Part shown: piece after piece, positions 10,068 to 20,197 of the stretch | Position numbering within the stretch: the stretch's first letter is position 1 | Layout of the letters: each line of letters begins with the position of its first letter | Source: Paenibacillus sp. 481 | GTDB lineage: Bacteria > Bacillota > Bacilli > Paenibacillales > Paenibacillaceae | Assembly (NCBI RefSeq): GCF_021223605.1 | Contig: NZ_CP075175.1 | Location: 2,207,501-2,271,500, forward strand | Length of the DNA: 64,000 nt | Reading direction: 5' to 3' | Notes under the pieces: model-generated | Told to the model about the DNA's origin: nothing | Database searches by the model: none | Seen by the model: the letters and a program-made list of their open reading frames with translations, nothing else | Position numbers and translations under genes: made by a program

Positions 10068-10475
10068 TTACGATGGCATCGACATTTGACTTCCTGATGA
10101 GTGTTGATCATGACGCTCCAAGGTCATATTTACAGCGACTCTCATTTCATCAATATCAAACGGTTTTGTAAAGTGCATAATCGCACCTAAATCAGTTGCT
10201 TCTTTAATCATGTCTAGTTCCCCATATGCCGTCATCATAATGACGTTCATGTAAGGCTTCATCTGTTTGATTTGTTTTAAAATTTCAAGTCCGTCCATAC
10301 CGGGTATTTTCATATCCAGCAGCACGATGTCCGGAGCATGATCGCGGACAATTTCCAATGCGGTCTTGCCATTAGATGCTTGATAAGTCATATAACCTTC
10401 ACTGCTGAACACTTCCATGAGAAGAACCCGAATACCGTTCTGATCATCGACAATTAACACTTTCCTCTTATCCAA
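10068..10475 (-). CDS. spo0F: Sporulation phosphorelay response regulator Spo0F
   Basis: Single-domain response regulator that accepts phosphate from sporulation kinases and passes it to Spo0B. The receiver domain has the acidic pair D10-D11, phosphoacceptor D54 in [12 protein letters not shown]82-A83 in [11 protein letters not shown], and Lys in FTKPFDIDE. The start is TTG 10475, chosen for the GGGAGGGG site 7 nt upstream and because [12 protein letters not shown] aligns with Spo0F; this puts Asp at exactly 54. A C-terminal tail of about 12 residues (HDQHSSGSQ...) is longer than in B. subtilis (124 residues). No output domain. A sigma-H-like promoter lies upstream. Confidence 0.93.
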   Translation of the reverse strand: MDKRKVLIVDDQNGIRVLLMEVFSSEGYMTYQASNGKTALEIVRDHAPDIVLLDMKIPGMDGLEILKQIKQMKPYMNVIMMTAYGELDMIKEATDLGAIMHFTKPFDIDEMRVAVNMTLERHDQHSSGSQMSMPS

Positions 10476-10585
10476 ACTGGTACCCCTCCCACCGTGTATC
10501 ACGAGCGAGCGTAACTGTGTCCATAGCGACGCATCGCTTATCATGCCGAGCATGAATGTTGTTGCACGTCCATTTCAAGTTATTT

Positions 10586-10610
10586 ATTCGCTCCAAAGCA
10601 ATAAATTCCT
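10586..10610 (-). promoter_or_regulatory. Candidate sigma-H promoter of spo0F
   Basis: AGGAATT (10604-10610), 14-nt spacer, GAAT (10586-10589) on the minus strand. This resembles the sigma-H pattern; spo0F is sigma-H dependent in B. subtilis. Spacing is at the long end. Confidence 0.5.
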
Positions 10611-10652
10611 GCTTTATGTTGGAAAAACATTGGCTTTTAGGAGGGGTAAAAT

Positions 10653-10689
10653 AAAAAAACGAAAGCCCCAAAAGGACCTTCGTTTTTTT
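10653..10689 (-). terminator. Terminator after pyrG, probably bidirectional
   Basis: AAAAAAACGAA and CTTCGTTTTTTT arms surround a short stem, with T-runs on both strands. Confidence 0.8.
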
Positions 10690-10701
10690 ATTTCATTATA
10701 A

Positions 10702-12393
<1,692 letters not shown>

Positions 12394-12523
12394 TTATGTT
12401 GTTATCGCAACCCAATTGCAGAACAAAAATGATGCAGTCGAAACGAATTAACCTTAACCGAGGATCAATTATCTCCGCGTTGAATCCTAATTTAGGGTTC
12501 CTTCTCCCGTAAATATGATTCAT

Positions 12524-12566
12524 AAAAAAACAAAAAAGTGACTCCCGTATTGTCACGGGGCACTTT
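12524..12566 (-). promoter_or_regulatory. pyrG attenuator hairpin (CTP-sensing leader)
   Basis: Minus-strand stem AAAGTG..CCCCGT / ACGGG..CACTTT followed by a long T-run, about 50 nt after the predicted +1. The 5' arm holds CCCC. In B. subtilis pyrG, low CTP makes polymerase add extra G residues at a GGGC start; the poly-G tail pairs with the C-rich arm and stops terminator formation. The same elements are present here. Confidence 0.75.
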
Positions 12567-12614
12567 CTATATTTAAACGCAAACTCGTATTATGTTAAAC
12601 TCACTTCCAAAGCC

Positions 12615-12651
12615 CATATGCTAGTTTACTCCGTAGGTACTTCCGTGTCAA
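12615..12651 (-). promoter_or_regulatory. pyrG promoter with GGGC initiation site
   Basis: TTGACA (12646-12651), 17-nt spacer, TAAACT (12623-12628); the +1 seven nt downstream falls on the first G of GGGC (12615-12612), the initially transcribed sequence needed for reiterative G addition. Confidence 0.8.
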
Positions 12652-12701
12652 GGGAACTTGATTGGATTTTTACAACTAAAAAAATCACGCCACTCAACGA
12701 A

Positions 12702-12755
12702 AAAATGCCGGTTATACATCCTGCAGCTAAGGCAAGAAAGCATAACCGGCATTTT
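12702..12755 (-). terminator. Terminator after rpoE
   Basis: 14-bp stem AAAATGCCGGTTAT and complement enclosing a 25-nt loop, minus strand, followed by T-rich sequence. Confidence 0.8.
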
Positions 12756-12775
12756 ATTCAGTTGATTATGAACGA

Positions 12776-13336
12776 TTAGCGATTCTCTTCGTCTTCGCCT
12801 TCTTCAAAATCGTCAGCTTCTTCGTCTTCATCCGATTCGGAGTCCGATTCTTCAAGCTCTCCTTCTATACCAACTTCTTCGTCAACTTCCGCTTCTTCCT
12901 CGTCGTCAACGTAAATTTCGTCTTCGCTATCCTCATCGACGAAATCAAAATCTTCGTCGCCAGTGTAAGCGTCGTCTTCTTCCACATAAATCTCGTCATC
13001 TTCCAGATCATCATCATCATCGTTGATGATGCGCGGACGTTTAGCACCGCCTGTCATCGCATCTTCAGAACGATCAACAGGGTACCAGCGCTTCAAACCC
13101 CATAGGTTGTTGCCGACGCAAGCAAACCGCCCGTCAATGTTAATCTCAGTATATAGCTGTGCGATGACATCGTTAATTTGCCCTTTAGTCAATCCACGCA
13201 GCTTTGCCACTTCATTCATCAAGTCGCGGTAATAGAATGGTGTGTTTGCTACTTTCAAAATCATGAAAGCCAGATCCACCATCGGCATTTCTTGCACTTT
13301 ATTGGGATCCAGTTTTAAATCCAACGGGGTGCTCAT
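12776..13336 (-). CDS. rpoE: DNA-directed RNA polymerase delta subunit
   Basis: Gram-positive-specific RNA polymerase subunit that promotes release and recycling of the enzyme and sharpens promoter selectivity. Of 186 residues, the first 95 or so form the folded N-terminal domain (VDLAFMILKVANTPFYYRDLMNEV, then LWGLKRWYP near 85). The rest is a very acidic disordered tail of Asp/Glu repeats, the hallmark of the protein. AAAGGAT precedes ATG 13336. Upstream of pyrG in conserved order. The acidic tail is encoded by repetitive GAA/GAC codons, a natural source of length change. Confidence 0.95.
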   Translation of the reverse strand: MSTPLDLKLDPNKVQEMPMVDLAFMILKVANTPFYYRDLMNEVAKLRGLTKGQINDVIAQLYTEINIDGRFACVGNNLWGLKRWYPVDRSEDAMTGGAKRPRIINDDDDDLEDDEIYVEEDDAYTGDEDFDFVDEDSEDEIYVDDEEEAEVDEEVGIEGELEESDSESDEDEEADDFEEGEDEENR

Positions 13337-13543
13337 ACGGACACATCCTTTTCACAAAGGTTCAAACTAGTTCTAACATTTCCATGTTCACACCTAAGTA
13401 AAACCGATCTTTCTCGAAAAAGCAAGTTTTGTTCCTGTTTTACGCCCGATTTTCAGTTAAATTGCGTCCAAATTTATAATTATGTATCTAACATTACTGG
13501 CATTTTATATGTATAAATCCTGTTTTTATCAAGGAAATAAAGA

Positions 13544-13568
13544 AACGCGAAGGGCGTCCCTCCGCGTT
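13544..13568 (-). terminator. Strong hairpin, possible terminator of an unseen minus-strand transcript
   Basis: AACGCG-A-AGGG, 3-nt loop, CCCT-C-CGCGTT: eleven pairs with one mismatch. On the minus strand it is followed by TTTCTTTATTT; on the plus strand there is no T-run. Confidence 0.45.
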
Positions 13569-13666
13569 CGACTGTATCCGCACCCGAAGACGGTCATTAC
13601 CGCCCCCGCTCTGGCGTACTGAGCCCTTCGCTGGCTCTACTCTCATACTATGTCCGCAGAAGTCGT

Positions 13667-13695
13667 TTGACACGGAATAAGGCCTAACTTTTATA
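13667..13695 (+). promoter_or_regulatory. Candidate sigma-A promoter of the subtilase gene
   Basis: TTGACA (13667-13672), 17-nt spacer, TTTATA (13690-13695), about 80 nt before the TTG start. Confidence 0.6.
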
Positions 13696-13774
13696 AAAAA
13701 GGCGCCTACCCCAGTCCACCCCCGCGCAACTCGCATACGATACTGCACAAGGACCTGTCGGGAGGGACTCGACA

Positions 13775-14926
13775 TTGGATGTTACGGGATTTCTCCACTT
13801 GTTGCTTCAAGAATTATCTTCCTCCGATTCAAACACGCGCAATTATTTCATTCGCTTCCATAACATTCAACTTTTCAATCAATGCCGCGTTGCGTTAGAA
13901 GGACTACAGAAGGAGCATATATTGCTCCAACGCATCCGCGTCTCTCCGTTGATTCATGCCTTGATGTGCCCACTTTCGGATGATGGAAAGCGAATTCTAG
14001 AACTTAATGGACGTGATTGGTCGGTAGAGGATGATGTCCTCATTCAGATGCACGCCGCGACTCGCAAGCCAGTGGCATGGGAGAGCGGTGTACCATGGGG
14101 AGTTCGTCAAATAAAGGCTCCTCAAGCGTGGAGCACAACGACAGGACATCGCATTCAAATTGGTGTCATTGATACAGGAGCAGATTTTCGCCATCCTGAT
14201 TTGCAGCATGCGCTCATGCGCGGTGTCAATTTTGTACATCGCGGCCTTCCACCTCACGACGATAATGGACATGGCACTCATATTGCAGGCACGATTGCTG
14301 CATCCAATCAAATTTATGGCATTATCGGCGTGGCACCTCGGGCACTGATTCATCCTGTAAAAGCATTCGATGAAAATGGTTCGGCTTATGTATCTGATAT
14401 TGTCCAAGGCATTGACTGGTGTGTACGCAACGAGCTCAATATTATTAATATGAGCTTTGGTATGAAATCGCGCAGCAAATCGTTATTAAGCGCCGTTACG
14501 AATGCGTACAATGCCGGCGTAACGATCGTCGCCTCCTCTGGCAACGATTCGAAACGCAAGTCAATCGACTACCCCGCACGTTATACGCAAACGATTTCGG
14601 TAGGAGCCACCGATAAACTTCATCGCATTGCACCGTTCAGTAATCGGGGAAGATATGTCGATATTTATGCACCTGGGGAAAAAATAGTGTCCTCTTGGTT
14701 AAAAGGCAAGTATCACGAAATGAGCGGCACCTCGATGGCTACGTCTCATGTGAGCGGTGCAATCGCCTTATTGCTGGCGATGAATCCTGAACTCAATCCA
14801 GGCGAAATCAAAGCGTTGTTACGCCGCTCTGCCAACCCGACACGCTGCCCTATTAATCGCAGCAAAACAACCCCTGTCTCTTACGAAATCGATGTGTCCC
14901 GATTATTAAAAGAAGCAGAGCGCTAA
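13775..14926 (+). CDS. S8 family serine peptidase (subtilisin-like), no signal peptide
   Basis: Subtilisin-family protease of 383 residues. Catalytic triad: D133 in GVIDTGADFRHPD, H166 in DDNGHGTHIAG, S320 in SGTSMATSH; oxyanion Asn near 257 in ASSGND. The N-terminal 110 residues lack a signal peptide and resemble a propeptide-like region, so the enzyme is probably cytoplasmic or exported by another route, like intracellular subtilases. The start is TTG 13775 after GGGAGGG. The gene interrupts the rpoE-argS interval and points against its neighbours. It ends in its own terminator. Substrate unknown; a sporulation or protein-turnover role is only inference. Confidence 0.9.
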   Translation: MDVTGFLHLLLQELSSSDSNTRNYFIRFHNIQLFNQCRVALEGLQKEHILLQRIRVSPLIHALMCPLSDDGKRILELNGRDWSVEDDVLIQMHAATRKPVAWESGVPWGVRQIKAPQAWSTTTGHRIQIGVIDTGADFRHPDLQHALMRGVNFVHRGLPPHDDNGHGTHIAGTIAASNQIYGIIGVAPRALIHPVKAFDENGSAYVSDIVQGIDWCVRNELNIINMSFGMKSRSKSLLSAVTNAYNAGVTIVASSGNDSKRKSIDYPARYTQTISVGATDKLHRIAPFSNRGRYVDIYAPGEKIVSSWLKGKYHEMSGTSMATSHVSGAIALLLAMNPELNPGEIKALLRRSANPTRCPINRSKTTPVSYEIDVSRLLKEAER

Positions 14927-14945
14927 ATCGCTCTGCTTCTTTTAC
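14908..14945 (+). terminator. Terminator overlapping the subtilase stop codon, usable from both sides
   Basis: 15-bp stem AAAAGAAGCAGAGCG/CGCTCTGCTTCTTTT with a 6-nt loop that contains the stop codon. Confidence 0.85.
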
Positions 14946-15023
14946 CTGTTTATATGAAGGCATATCACATGGTCATACGTGACGCTACGTAACGACACAA
15001 AATATGATGTGACAAGCTCACAC

Positions 15024-16703
15024 TTACATACGTTCTGGTGCAGATACACCAACTAGGCGCAATACGTTCGCGATAACGGTGCGCACAGCGCTAAGCAATG
15101 CCAAGCGAGCTTGCGTCTGCTCAGCATCCTCCGTAATGACACGCTCCGCTTTGTAGTAGCTGTGGAACATGGATGCCAACTCGTAAACATAACGAATGAG
15201 ACGATGCGGCGCATAGTCACGCGCAGCGACCGTAATTTCCTCTGGAAGCTCACCCATTTTACGCAGAAGGTCATATTCATGCTCAGTCGTCAGCTTCGTC
15301 AAGTCAATGTCAGCCAAAGACTTGAGCGCAATATGTTGCTCCTCTGCTTGACGGTGAATACTGCAAATACGTGCGTGTGCATATTGCACGTAGAACACGG
15401 GATTGTCATTGGATGTCGAAATCGCCAAATCCATATCGAAATCAAGATGCGAGTCCATCGAACGCATCGTAAAGAAGTAACGAATAGCGTCAACGCCTAC
15501 TTCGTCCATCAAATCTTCCATCGTCACGGCTTTGCCTGTACGCTTGGACATTTTTACTTTTTCACCGTTCTGGAACAGGCTTACCATCTGTGCAATTAGC
15601 ACGATAAGCTTCTTCGGATCGTTGCCAAGAGACTCCATCGCCGCTTTCATACGTGGAATGTAGCCGTGGTGGTCCGCGCCCCAAATGTTAATGACTTTAT
15701 CGAAGCCGCGAGCGTACTTATAAGCATGGTACGCGACGTCTGGCGTCAAATACGTATACGATCCGTCATTTTTAATCAACACGCGATCTTTGTCGTCTCC
15801 GAACGTCGTTGTACGCAACCATGTTGCACCTTCATGCTCGTACACGTGCCCACTAGCGCGCAAAGCATCCAAGCCTCTCAGCACTTCGCCGCTCTCGTAC
15901 ATGGAAGTTTCACTGAACCACACGTCGAACGGTACGCGGAAACGATGAAGGTCGCGCTTAATTTTGTCCAACTCTTTTTCCAAACCGTAGTTGCGGAAAT
16001 AAGTCGTACGCTCTTCGTCCGAAAGCTGAAGCAGACGATCGCCTTCTTTAGCTGCCAGCTCCTCTGCAAAACCTTTAATGTCTTCGCCGTGGTAGCCATC
16101 CTCTGGCATTTCAGCATCCATGCCAAGCGCTTGCTTATAGCGGCACTCGATCGATTTCGCCAAGTTCATCACTTGGTTACCTGCATCATTAATGTAATAT
16201 TCGCGGGTCATTTCATAGCCTGCAAAATCAAGCAAGTTGCACAGAGCATCCCCTACAGCTGCGCCGCGGGCATGTCCCAAATGCAAGCTACCTGTTGGGT
16301 TGGCAGATACAAACTCCACTTGCGCACGTTGGCCTGCACCGAAGTTAACACGTCCATAGTCTGCGCCTTTTTCTGTTACTTCCTTTACAACATCGAACAA
16401 GTAGCTCTTGTTCATGCGGAAGTTAATGAAACCTGGGCCTGCGATGTCTGCACTTTCAATCGAAGCAGACGCTTTATCCAAGTGCTCCAAAATCGCCTCT
16501 GCAATTTGGCGCGGGTTGCGTTTGGCAATGCGCGTTAATTGCATAGCTACGTTAGTAGCCATATCACCGTGCGTTTTATCTTTCGGCGTCTCGATCACGA
16601 ATGCTGGCAATTCCTCACGTGCAACGATACCTGCTGCCACAATCGCATTTTCTAACGCATTTTTCACTTGCTCATTAATTCGTTCCATTACACTGTTGCT
16701 CAT
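15024..16703 (-). CDS. argS: Arginyl-tRNA synthetase
   Basis: Class I synthetase that charges tRNA-Arg. It has an N-terminal additional domain, the HIGH-type motif [14 protein letters not shown] (near 135-148), [18 protein letters not shown] in place of KMSKS, and the C-terminal anticodon-binding DALR domain ending ...[10 protein letters not shown]. 559 residues is the usual length. AGGAGG precedes ATG 16703. It follows the ywiB-type gene by 47 nt on the same strand, the same pair as in B. subtilis, so they are likely cotranscribed. Confidence 0.97.
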   Translation of the reverse strand: MSNSVMERINEQVKNALENAIVAAGIVAREELPAFVIETPKDKTHGDMATNVAMQLTRIAKRNPRQIAEAILEHLDKASASIESADIAGPGFINFRMNKSYLFDVVKEVTEKGADYGRVNFGAGQRAQVEFVSANPTGSLHLGHARGAAVGDALCNLLDFAGYEMTREYYINDAGNQVMNLAKSIECRYKQALGMDAEMPEDGYHGEDIKGFAEELAAKEGDRLLQLSDEERTTYFRNYGLEKELDKIKRDLHRFRVPFDVWFSETSMYESGEVLRGLDALRASGHVYEHEGATWLRTTTFGDDKDRVLIKNDGSYTYLTPDVAYHAYKYARGFDKVINIWGADHHGYIPRMKAAMESLGNDPKKLIVLIAQMVSLFQNGEKVKMSKRTGKAVTMEDLMDEVGVDAIRYFFTMRSMDSHLDFDMDLAISTSNDNPVFYVQYAHARICSIHRQAEEQHIALKSLADIDLTKLTTEHEYDLLRKMGELPEEITVAARDYAPHRLIRYVYELASMFHSYYKAERVITEDAEQTQARLALLSAVRTVIANVLRLVGVSAPERM

Positions 16704-16750
16704 AAAATTAGTTCCTCCTGCTTGCTCCGATTAAAATGACTTCGTTGTTG

Positions 16751-17284
16751 TTATTCCGATTGTTGTGTATGCGGTCGCAAACGCAACAACAGATCAAACT
16801 GTCCCGTACATTGATCTTCTATATATAAACGGTATGCCCATTCAAGCTCTAATTGTTCAAATTGGAGTGGCCCTTCGAAAGGCCAAGCCGCTCCCAAATC
16901 CAACTTCGTCGTCTCCGTTGTCATTAAAAATCGCATGACAGGAGAGCGATAAAATCCCGTTTGCCGCTGCTTCATATCGAATGTTTGTTCAGACTCAACA
17001 TGACCACGTCGAATAAGCTTCATTTGGTCTTTGCTAATCTTCATCGTGACCTGCGTTGTGCCCGTTGTCGAATCGTCCGAAGTCTGCTGTGAAGCCGTTT
17101 CCGACTTGGAGCCCCTTCGTCGCTTCACTCCCTCTTGCTCAGGAGCCGGCTCGACATAACGAAGGAAGAAGCTATCGCCTTTGCGGTACAGGTCGCCTAC
17201 AATTCGCTGCACCACTTGCTCCTCATCCTGTCGGCTGCGGACCGTAATATACACTTGAAGTTTATCTGGTGATTGGCCCGTCAT
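16751..17284 (-). CDS. ywiB: DUF1934 beta-barrel protein (YwiB family)
   Basis: Member of the DUF1934 family, lipocalin-like beta-barrel proteins of unknown function kept next to argS in Bacillales. 177 residues. Visible family features: RSRQDEEQVVQRIVGDLYRKGDSFFLRY at the start, TTQVTMKISKDQMKLIRRGHVESEQTFD in the middle, and GPLQFEQLELEWAYRLYIED near the end. A Glu/Lys/Arg/Thr-rich insert (about 55-85) is longer than in B. subtilis. The start is ATG 17284 after AGGGGA; the longer frame to 17386 is not supported. Divergent from the polyketide synthase gene. Confidence 0.85.
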   Translation of the reverse strand: MTGQSPDKLQVYITVRSRQDEEQVVQRIVGDLYRKGDSFFLRYVEPAPEQEGVKRRRGSKSETASQQTSDDSTTGTTQVTMKISKDQMKLIRRGHVESEQTFDMKQRQTGFYRSPVMRFLMTTETTKLDLGAAWPFEGPLQFEQLELEWAYRLYIEDQCTGQFDLLLRLRPHTQQSE

Positions 17285-17452
17285 ACGTAGTCCCCTATTC
17301 CATTCCAAAAATTCATATCTATAAATTATCCGGTAATTAAGCCCCATTTGCAACCTGTTTCGCCTGAAAAAATGAGGAGTATACATTTAGATGGAAAATT
17401 ATTGTCGATGTGTTACATTAAAATAGAATATCGTTTAAGAAGGTGGGATTAT

Positions 17453-18505
17453 ATGGGCACATTAGCGAAACCGGCTATCGTAAGACCCCAATTTATTGTC
17501 GATCAAGATAAAATGATTGAAATTCTTGAACAGCTCCATCCCAATCATCCACAATGGTCTACCATTAAGCGGATGATTCGTAACACCGAGGTATATACGA
17601 GACATATCGTACGACCCATTGAAGAAATTATCGAGCACGCCGGATTTGAGCAGCGCAATCTCATTTATATGGAAGAAGCGCGAAGACTTGGAATTGCAGC
17701 TGTAGAACAGGCCTTAACTCATGCGGAACTACAACCCAACGAAATTGACCTCATCATCGTCACGTCCTGCACCGGATTTATGATGCCTTCATTAACAGCT
17801 TATCTCATTAGCCATTTTCCATTCCGAGAAGACACGAAGCAACTTCCAATTGCACAGCTTGGCTGTGTTGCCGGGGCCTCGGCCATTAATCGAGCGTTTG
17901 AATATTGCTCTGCTTATAAGGAAGCGAATGTGCTCATCGTTAGTGTTGAGTTCTGTTCGCTGTGCTTCCAGCCTACCGATAACTCTATCTCCGATTTCGT
18001 ATCGGCTGCATTATTTGGCGACAGTGTATCCGCATGTGTCATGCGCGGCACTGGTGGTACGGGCTACCGCGTAGAAGCAGATCGCTCTTTTTTAATGAAG
18101 AATACCGAGCATTATATTGCCTACAACGTAAAAGATACGGGTTTTCATTTTGTATTAGATAAGAAAGTAATGTCTACTATTGAAACCGTAGCACCAATTA
18201 TGCGAGCTTTTACTGAGGATACGATGAATAGCACCGTCGATCAGCTGAATTTCTTCGTGTTTCATACAGGGGGAAGACGTATCTTGGACGAGCTGGTCAA
18301 GCATCTAGAAATTGATGAGCAACACGTTAATTGGAGTCGGCAAAGCTTGGCTGAATGCGGGAACTTGTCCAGTGTAGTCGTATTTGATGTACTTGCACGG
18401 ATGTTTGAAAGTAAGGAAAGAACGGATGGAGAAAGGGGGCTGTTAGCAGCTTTTGGACCTGGATTTACAGCGGAGATGTGCATAGGCACTTGGAAGGAGG
18501 GCTAG
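17453..18505 (+). CDS. Type III polyketide synthase (chalcone/stilbene synthase family)
   Basis: Homodimeric condensing enzyme that extends an acyl-CoA starter with malonyl-CoA and cyclises the product. 350 residues with the full catalytic triad: C138 in QLGCVAGASA, H271 in VFHTGGRRIL, N304 in ECGNLSSVVV. Bacterial relatives include B. subtilis BpsA, which makes alkylpyrones from long-chain acyl-CoA, and actinobacterial RppA; the product here cannot be told. The partner methyltransferase (bpsB) usual in Bacillus is not adjacent. Start ATG 17453 after AAGGTGGG. Monocistronic, divergent from ywiB-argS. A tetrad of the active-site cavity would need modelling. Confidence 0.9.
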   Translation: MGTLAKPAIVRPQFIVDQDKMIEILEQLHPNHPQWSTIKRMIRNTEVYTRHIVRPIEEIIEHAGFEQRNLIYMEEARRLGIAAVEQALTHAELQPNEIDLIIVTSCTGFMMPSLTAYLISHFPFREDTKQLPIAQLGCVAGASAINRAFEYCSAYKEANVLIVSVEFCSLCFQPTDNSISDFVSAALFGDSVSACVMRGTGGTGYRVEADRSFLMKNTEHYIAYNVKDTGFHFVLDKKVMSTIETVAPIMRAFTEDTMNSTVDQLNFFVFHTGGRRILDELVKHLEIDEQHVNWSRQSLAECGNLSSVVVFDVLARMFESKERTDGERGLLAAFGPGFTAEMCIGTWKEG

Positions 18506-18857
18506 TCGTAATCTTTTTTCAAACCATATATTTATAAGGATTTCAATGTTCACATAAGTATTTAAATTCTCAAATATCACACTTGGCAGTTCTTAATTCG
18601 TAATTCGTAATTCGTATTCCGTATTTCGCAATAAATTGACCACCTAGAACACGTTACCTCCAGGTGGTCAACACCTTCTTGAATGAAGTTTTTTTGTCTA
18701 ATCATTGAGTCTCTTTCTCGTCCCCTTTGCTAGATGCATCTCTACCACTCGTATCTATATTTACTCCACTCAAATAGGAGATTGTTTCTATTTCAACAAA
18801 ATGTGCAGCGCTTTAACTACGAAACGTCGTTCCAAACAAGCAAGTGACTGGAGGTTT
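18506..18857. other. Non-coding stretch with heptamer repeats and a 10-bp inverted repeat
   Basis: Between the polyketide synthase and the small Fur-controlled gene. It holds five 7-bp units (18594-18628: TAATTCG three times, then TATTCCG and TATTTCG) and a perfect 10-bp inverted repeat TTGACCACCT/AGGTGGTCAA (18636-18671), with a small CTTC/GAAG hairpin and seven T just after. The latter pair is the likely terminator of the polyketide synthase gene. Confidence 0.6.
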
Positions 18858-18918
18858 GCGTAGATGCGCACGTAGATATATTACGTAGAAGTAAACGTAG
18901 ATATTTACGTAGATGCAG
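18858..18918. repeat. 12-bp tandem repeat (five units) crossing a stop codon
   Basis: Five units beginning (A/G)CGTAGA, spaced 12-13 bp. The repeat covers the last codons and the stop (18905-18907) of the small minus-strand gene and runs on downstream. Confidence 0.8.
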
Positions 18919-19123
18919 CGCCATTGATGTCTTCCTGATCAGCCTCCTGATGTTGAAGCTGTGCGCGTGGATCTGTAATCCACCCCTTGCTTGCAGCGAA
19001 TTGAAATGAAGCACTGTTGAGCTGACGGTCGTATACTAAGCTTTGCACAACACGACTCATCTGACTCCATTCATGAGGCTGAGCAGATTGACAGGTCTGT
19101 ACGATTTGAAATAATATGCCCAC
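18905..19123 (-). CDS. Small Fur-controlled protein of unknown function
   Basis: A 72-residue hydrophilic protein that I do not recognise. GTG 19123 is preceded by GGAGGG at about 10 nt. No signal peptide, membrane segment or metal-binding cluster; one cysteine (C11). The C-terminal third is Gln/Asp/Glu/Ala rich (QLQHQEADQEDINGAAST). The promoter has near-consensus boxes and a perfect 7-1-7 Fur box over the start site, so expression should rise in iron starvation. In B. subtilis small Fur-controlled proteins (FbpA-C) help an iron-sparing RNA; similarity in sequence is not evident. The gene's end lies in a tandem repeat. Confidence 0.65.
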   Translation of the reverse strand: MGILFQIVQTCQSAQPHEWSQMSRVVQSLVYDRQLNSASFQFAASKGWITDPRAQLQHQEADQEDINGAAST

Positions 19124-19149
19124 TGAAAGTAAACCCTCCTCTCTAATAA

Positions 19150-19199
19150 TTGATAATGATTATCAATTTCATTATAAGTGTGTGCGTTTCGTTTATCAA
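19150..19199 (-). promoter_or_regulatory. Sigma-A promoter with a perfect Fur box
   Basis: TTGATA (19194-19199), 17-nt spacer, TATAAT (19171-19176). TTGATAATGATTATCAA (19150-19166) holds the Fur 7-1-7 consensus TGATAATnATTATCA without mismatch and covers the predicted +1. Confidence 0.88.
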
Positions 19200-19221
19200 C
19201 CCTATTTTTGGATATTGAGAA

Positions 19222-19258
19222 ACAAAAATGCCGCATACCCTTTATAGGATGTGCGGCA
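19222..19258 (-). terminator. Terminator after speB
   Basis: TGCCGCAT.../...GTGCGGCA stem with TTTTTG tail on the minus strand. Confidence 0.8.
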
Positions 19259-19294
19259 CTTCATTTTCGTGTGTATGTTTTAACTACACTTCGT

Positions 19295-20164
19295 TTATTT
19301 TACAAATCCGAGCAGCATCTCACGGATAAACTTGCTCGCAATAATTGGCGTTTGCTCCGACGAATCATAGATCGGCGCTACTTCCACCAAATCGCAACCG
19401 ATGACGTTAGCTTCGGAGCCTGCGATCAAGTGAATCGCTTCAAGCAGCTCCTTCGACGTGATTCCACCCGCTTCTGCTGTGCCTGTACCAGGTGCAGCAC
19501 TTGGGTCAAGTACGTCGATATCGATCGTCACATAGACCGGACGACCAGCCAACTCCGGCAAAGCCTTCTTCAACGGCTCTGCCACGTCGAACGGATAGAA
19601 ATTGATGTTCTCACGTGCATACGTCCACTCTTCACGTGAGCCAGAGCGGATACCGAACTGATAGATGTTCTTGCCACCAATCAGTTCCGCAGCCTTACGG
19701 ATCGGCGTGGAGTGAGACAAAGGCTCACCCTCATACTGCTCGCGCAAGTCAGCGTGTGCATCGATATGAATAATAGCCAGATCAGGATACTTCTTGTAAA
19801 CCTCTTGAATAACAGGCCAAGTTACGAGATGCTCGCCACCAAGACCAACCGGGAATTTGTCATCCGCGAGCAAGCCGCGCATGTATTCACCGATAATTTC
19901 CAAGCTCTTGCCTGCGTTGCCGAACGGCAGCAACAAGTCGCCTGCATCAAAATAGTTCAAATCTTCAATGCTTTTATCGAGATATGGGCTGTACTCTTCC
20001 AAGCCTACGGACGCCTCGCGGATGCGAGCTGGGCCGAAACGAGAACCTGGACGGAACGATACCGTATAGTCCATCGGCATCCCGTAAATGACCGCTTTAG
20101 CGCCAGCGTAATCGTCCGAGCTGCAAATAAATACGTTACCCGAATATTTTTGATCTAAACGCAT
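19295..20164 (-). CDS. speB: Agmatinase
   Basis: Ureohydrolase that converts agmatine to putrescine and urea. 289 residues with the binuclear manganese ligands of the arginase fold: GGEHLVTWP (near 101-109), HIDAHADLR, and IDIDVLDPSAAPGTGTAEAGG near 217-237. It follows speE by 33 nt on the same strand, giving a speE-speB polyamine operon as in B. subtilis. The start ATG 20164 has GGAGGG upstream. Arginase is an alternative, but the speE context and sequence favour agmatinase. Confidence 0.95.
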   Translation of the reverse strand: MRLDQKYSGNVFICSSDDYAGAKAVIYGMPMDYTVSFRPGSRFGPARIREASVGLEEYSPYLDKSIEDLNYFDAGDLLLPFGNAGKSLEIIGEYMRGLLADDKFPVGLGGEHLVTWPVIQEVYKKYPDLAIIHIDAHADLREQYEGEPLSHSTPIRKAAELIGGKNIYQFGIRSGSREEWTYARENINFYPFDVAEPLKKALPELAGRPVYVTIDIDVLDPSAAPGTGTAEAGGITSKELLEAIHLIAGSEANVIGCDLVEVAPIYDSSEQTPIIASKFIREMLLGFVK

Positions 20165-20197
20165 AGGTGTACCCTCCTTCTTACTCTTACTTGTAGC

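Larger units (their letters stand above)
13337..13774. other. Intergenic region between rpoE and the subtilase; promoter plus an orphan hairpin
   Basis: 438 bases without a convincing gene. It holds a plus-strand promoter (13667-13695) and a strong hairpin (13544-13568) that belongs to no visible gene. A 93-codon minus-strand frame across it has no family resemblance and no good SD. Confidence 0.5.

Noticed and set aside
13494..13775. 93-codon minus-strand reading frame
   Set aside because: No SD, no family resemblance, and it overlaps the subtilase promoter and the hairpin at 13544.
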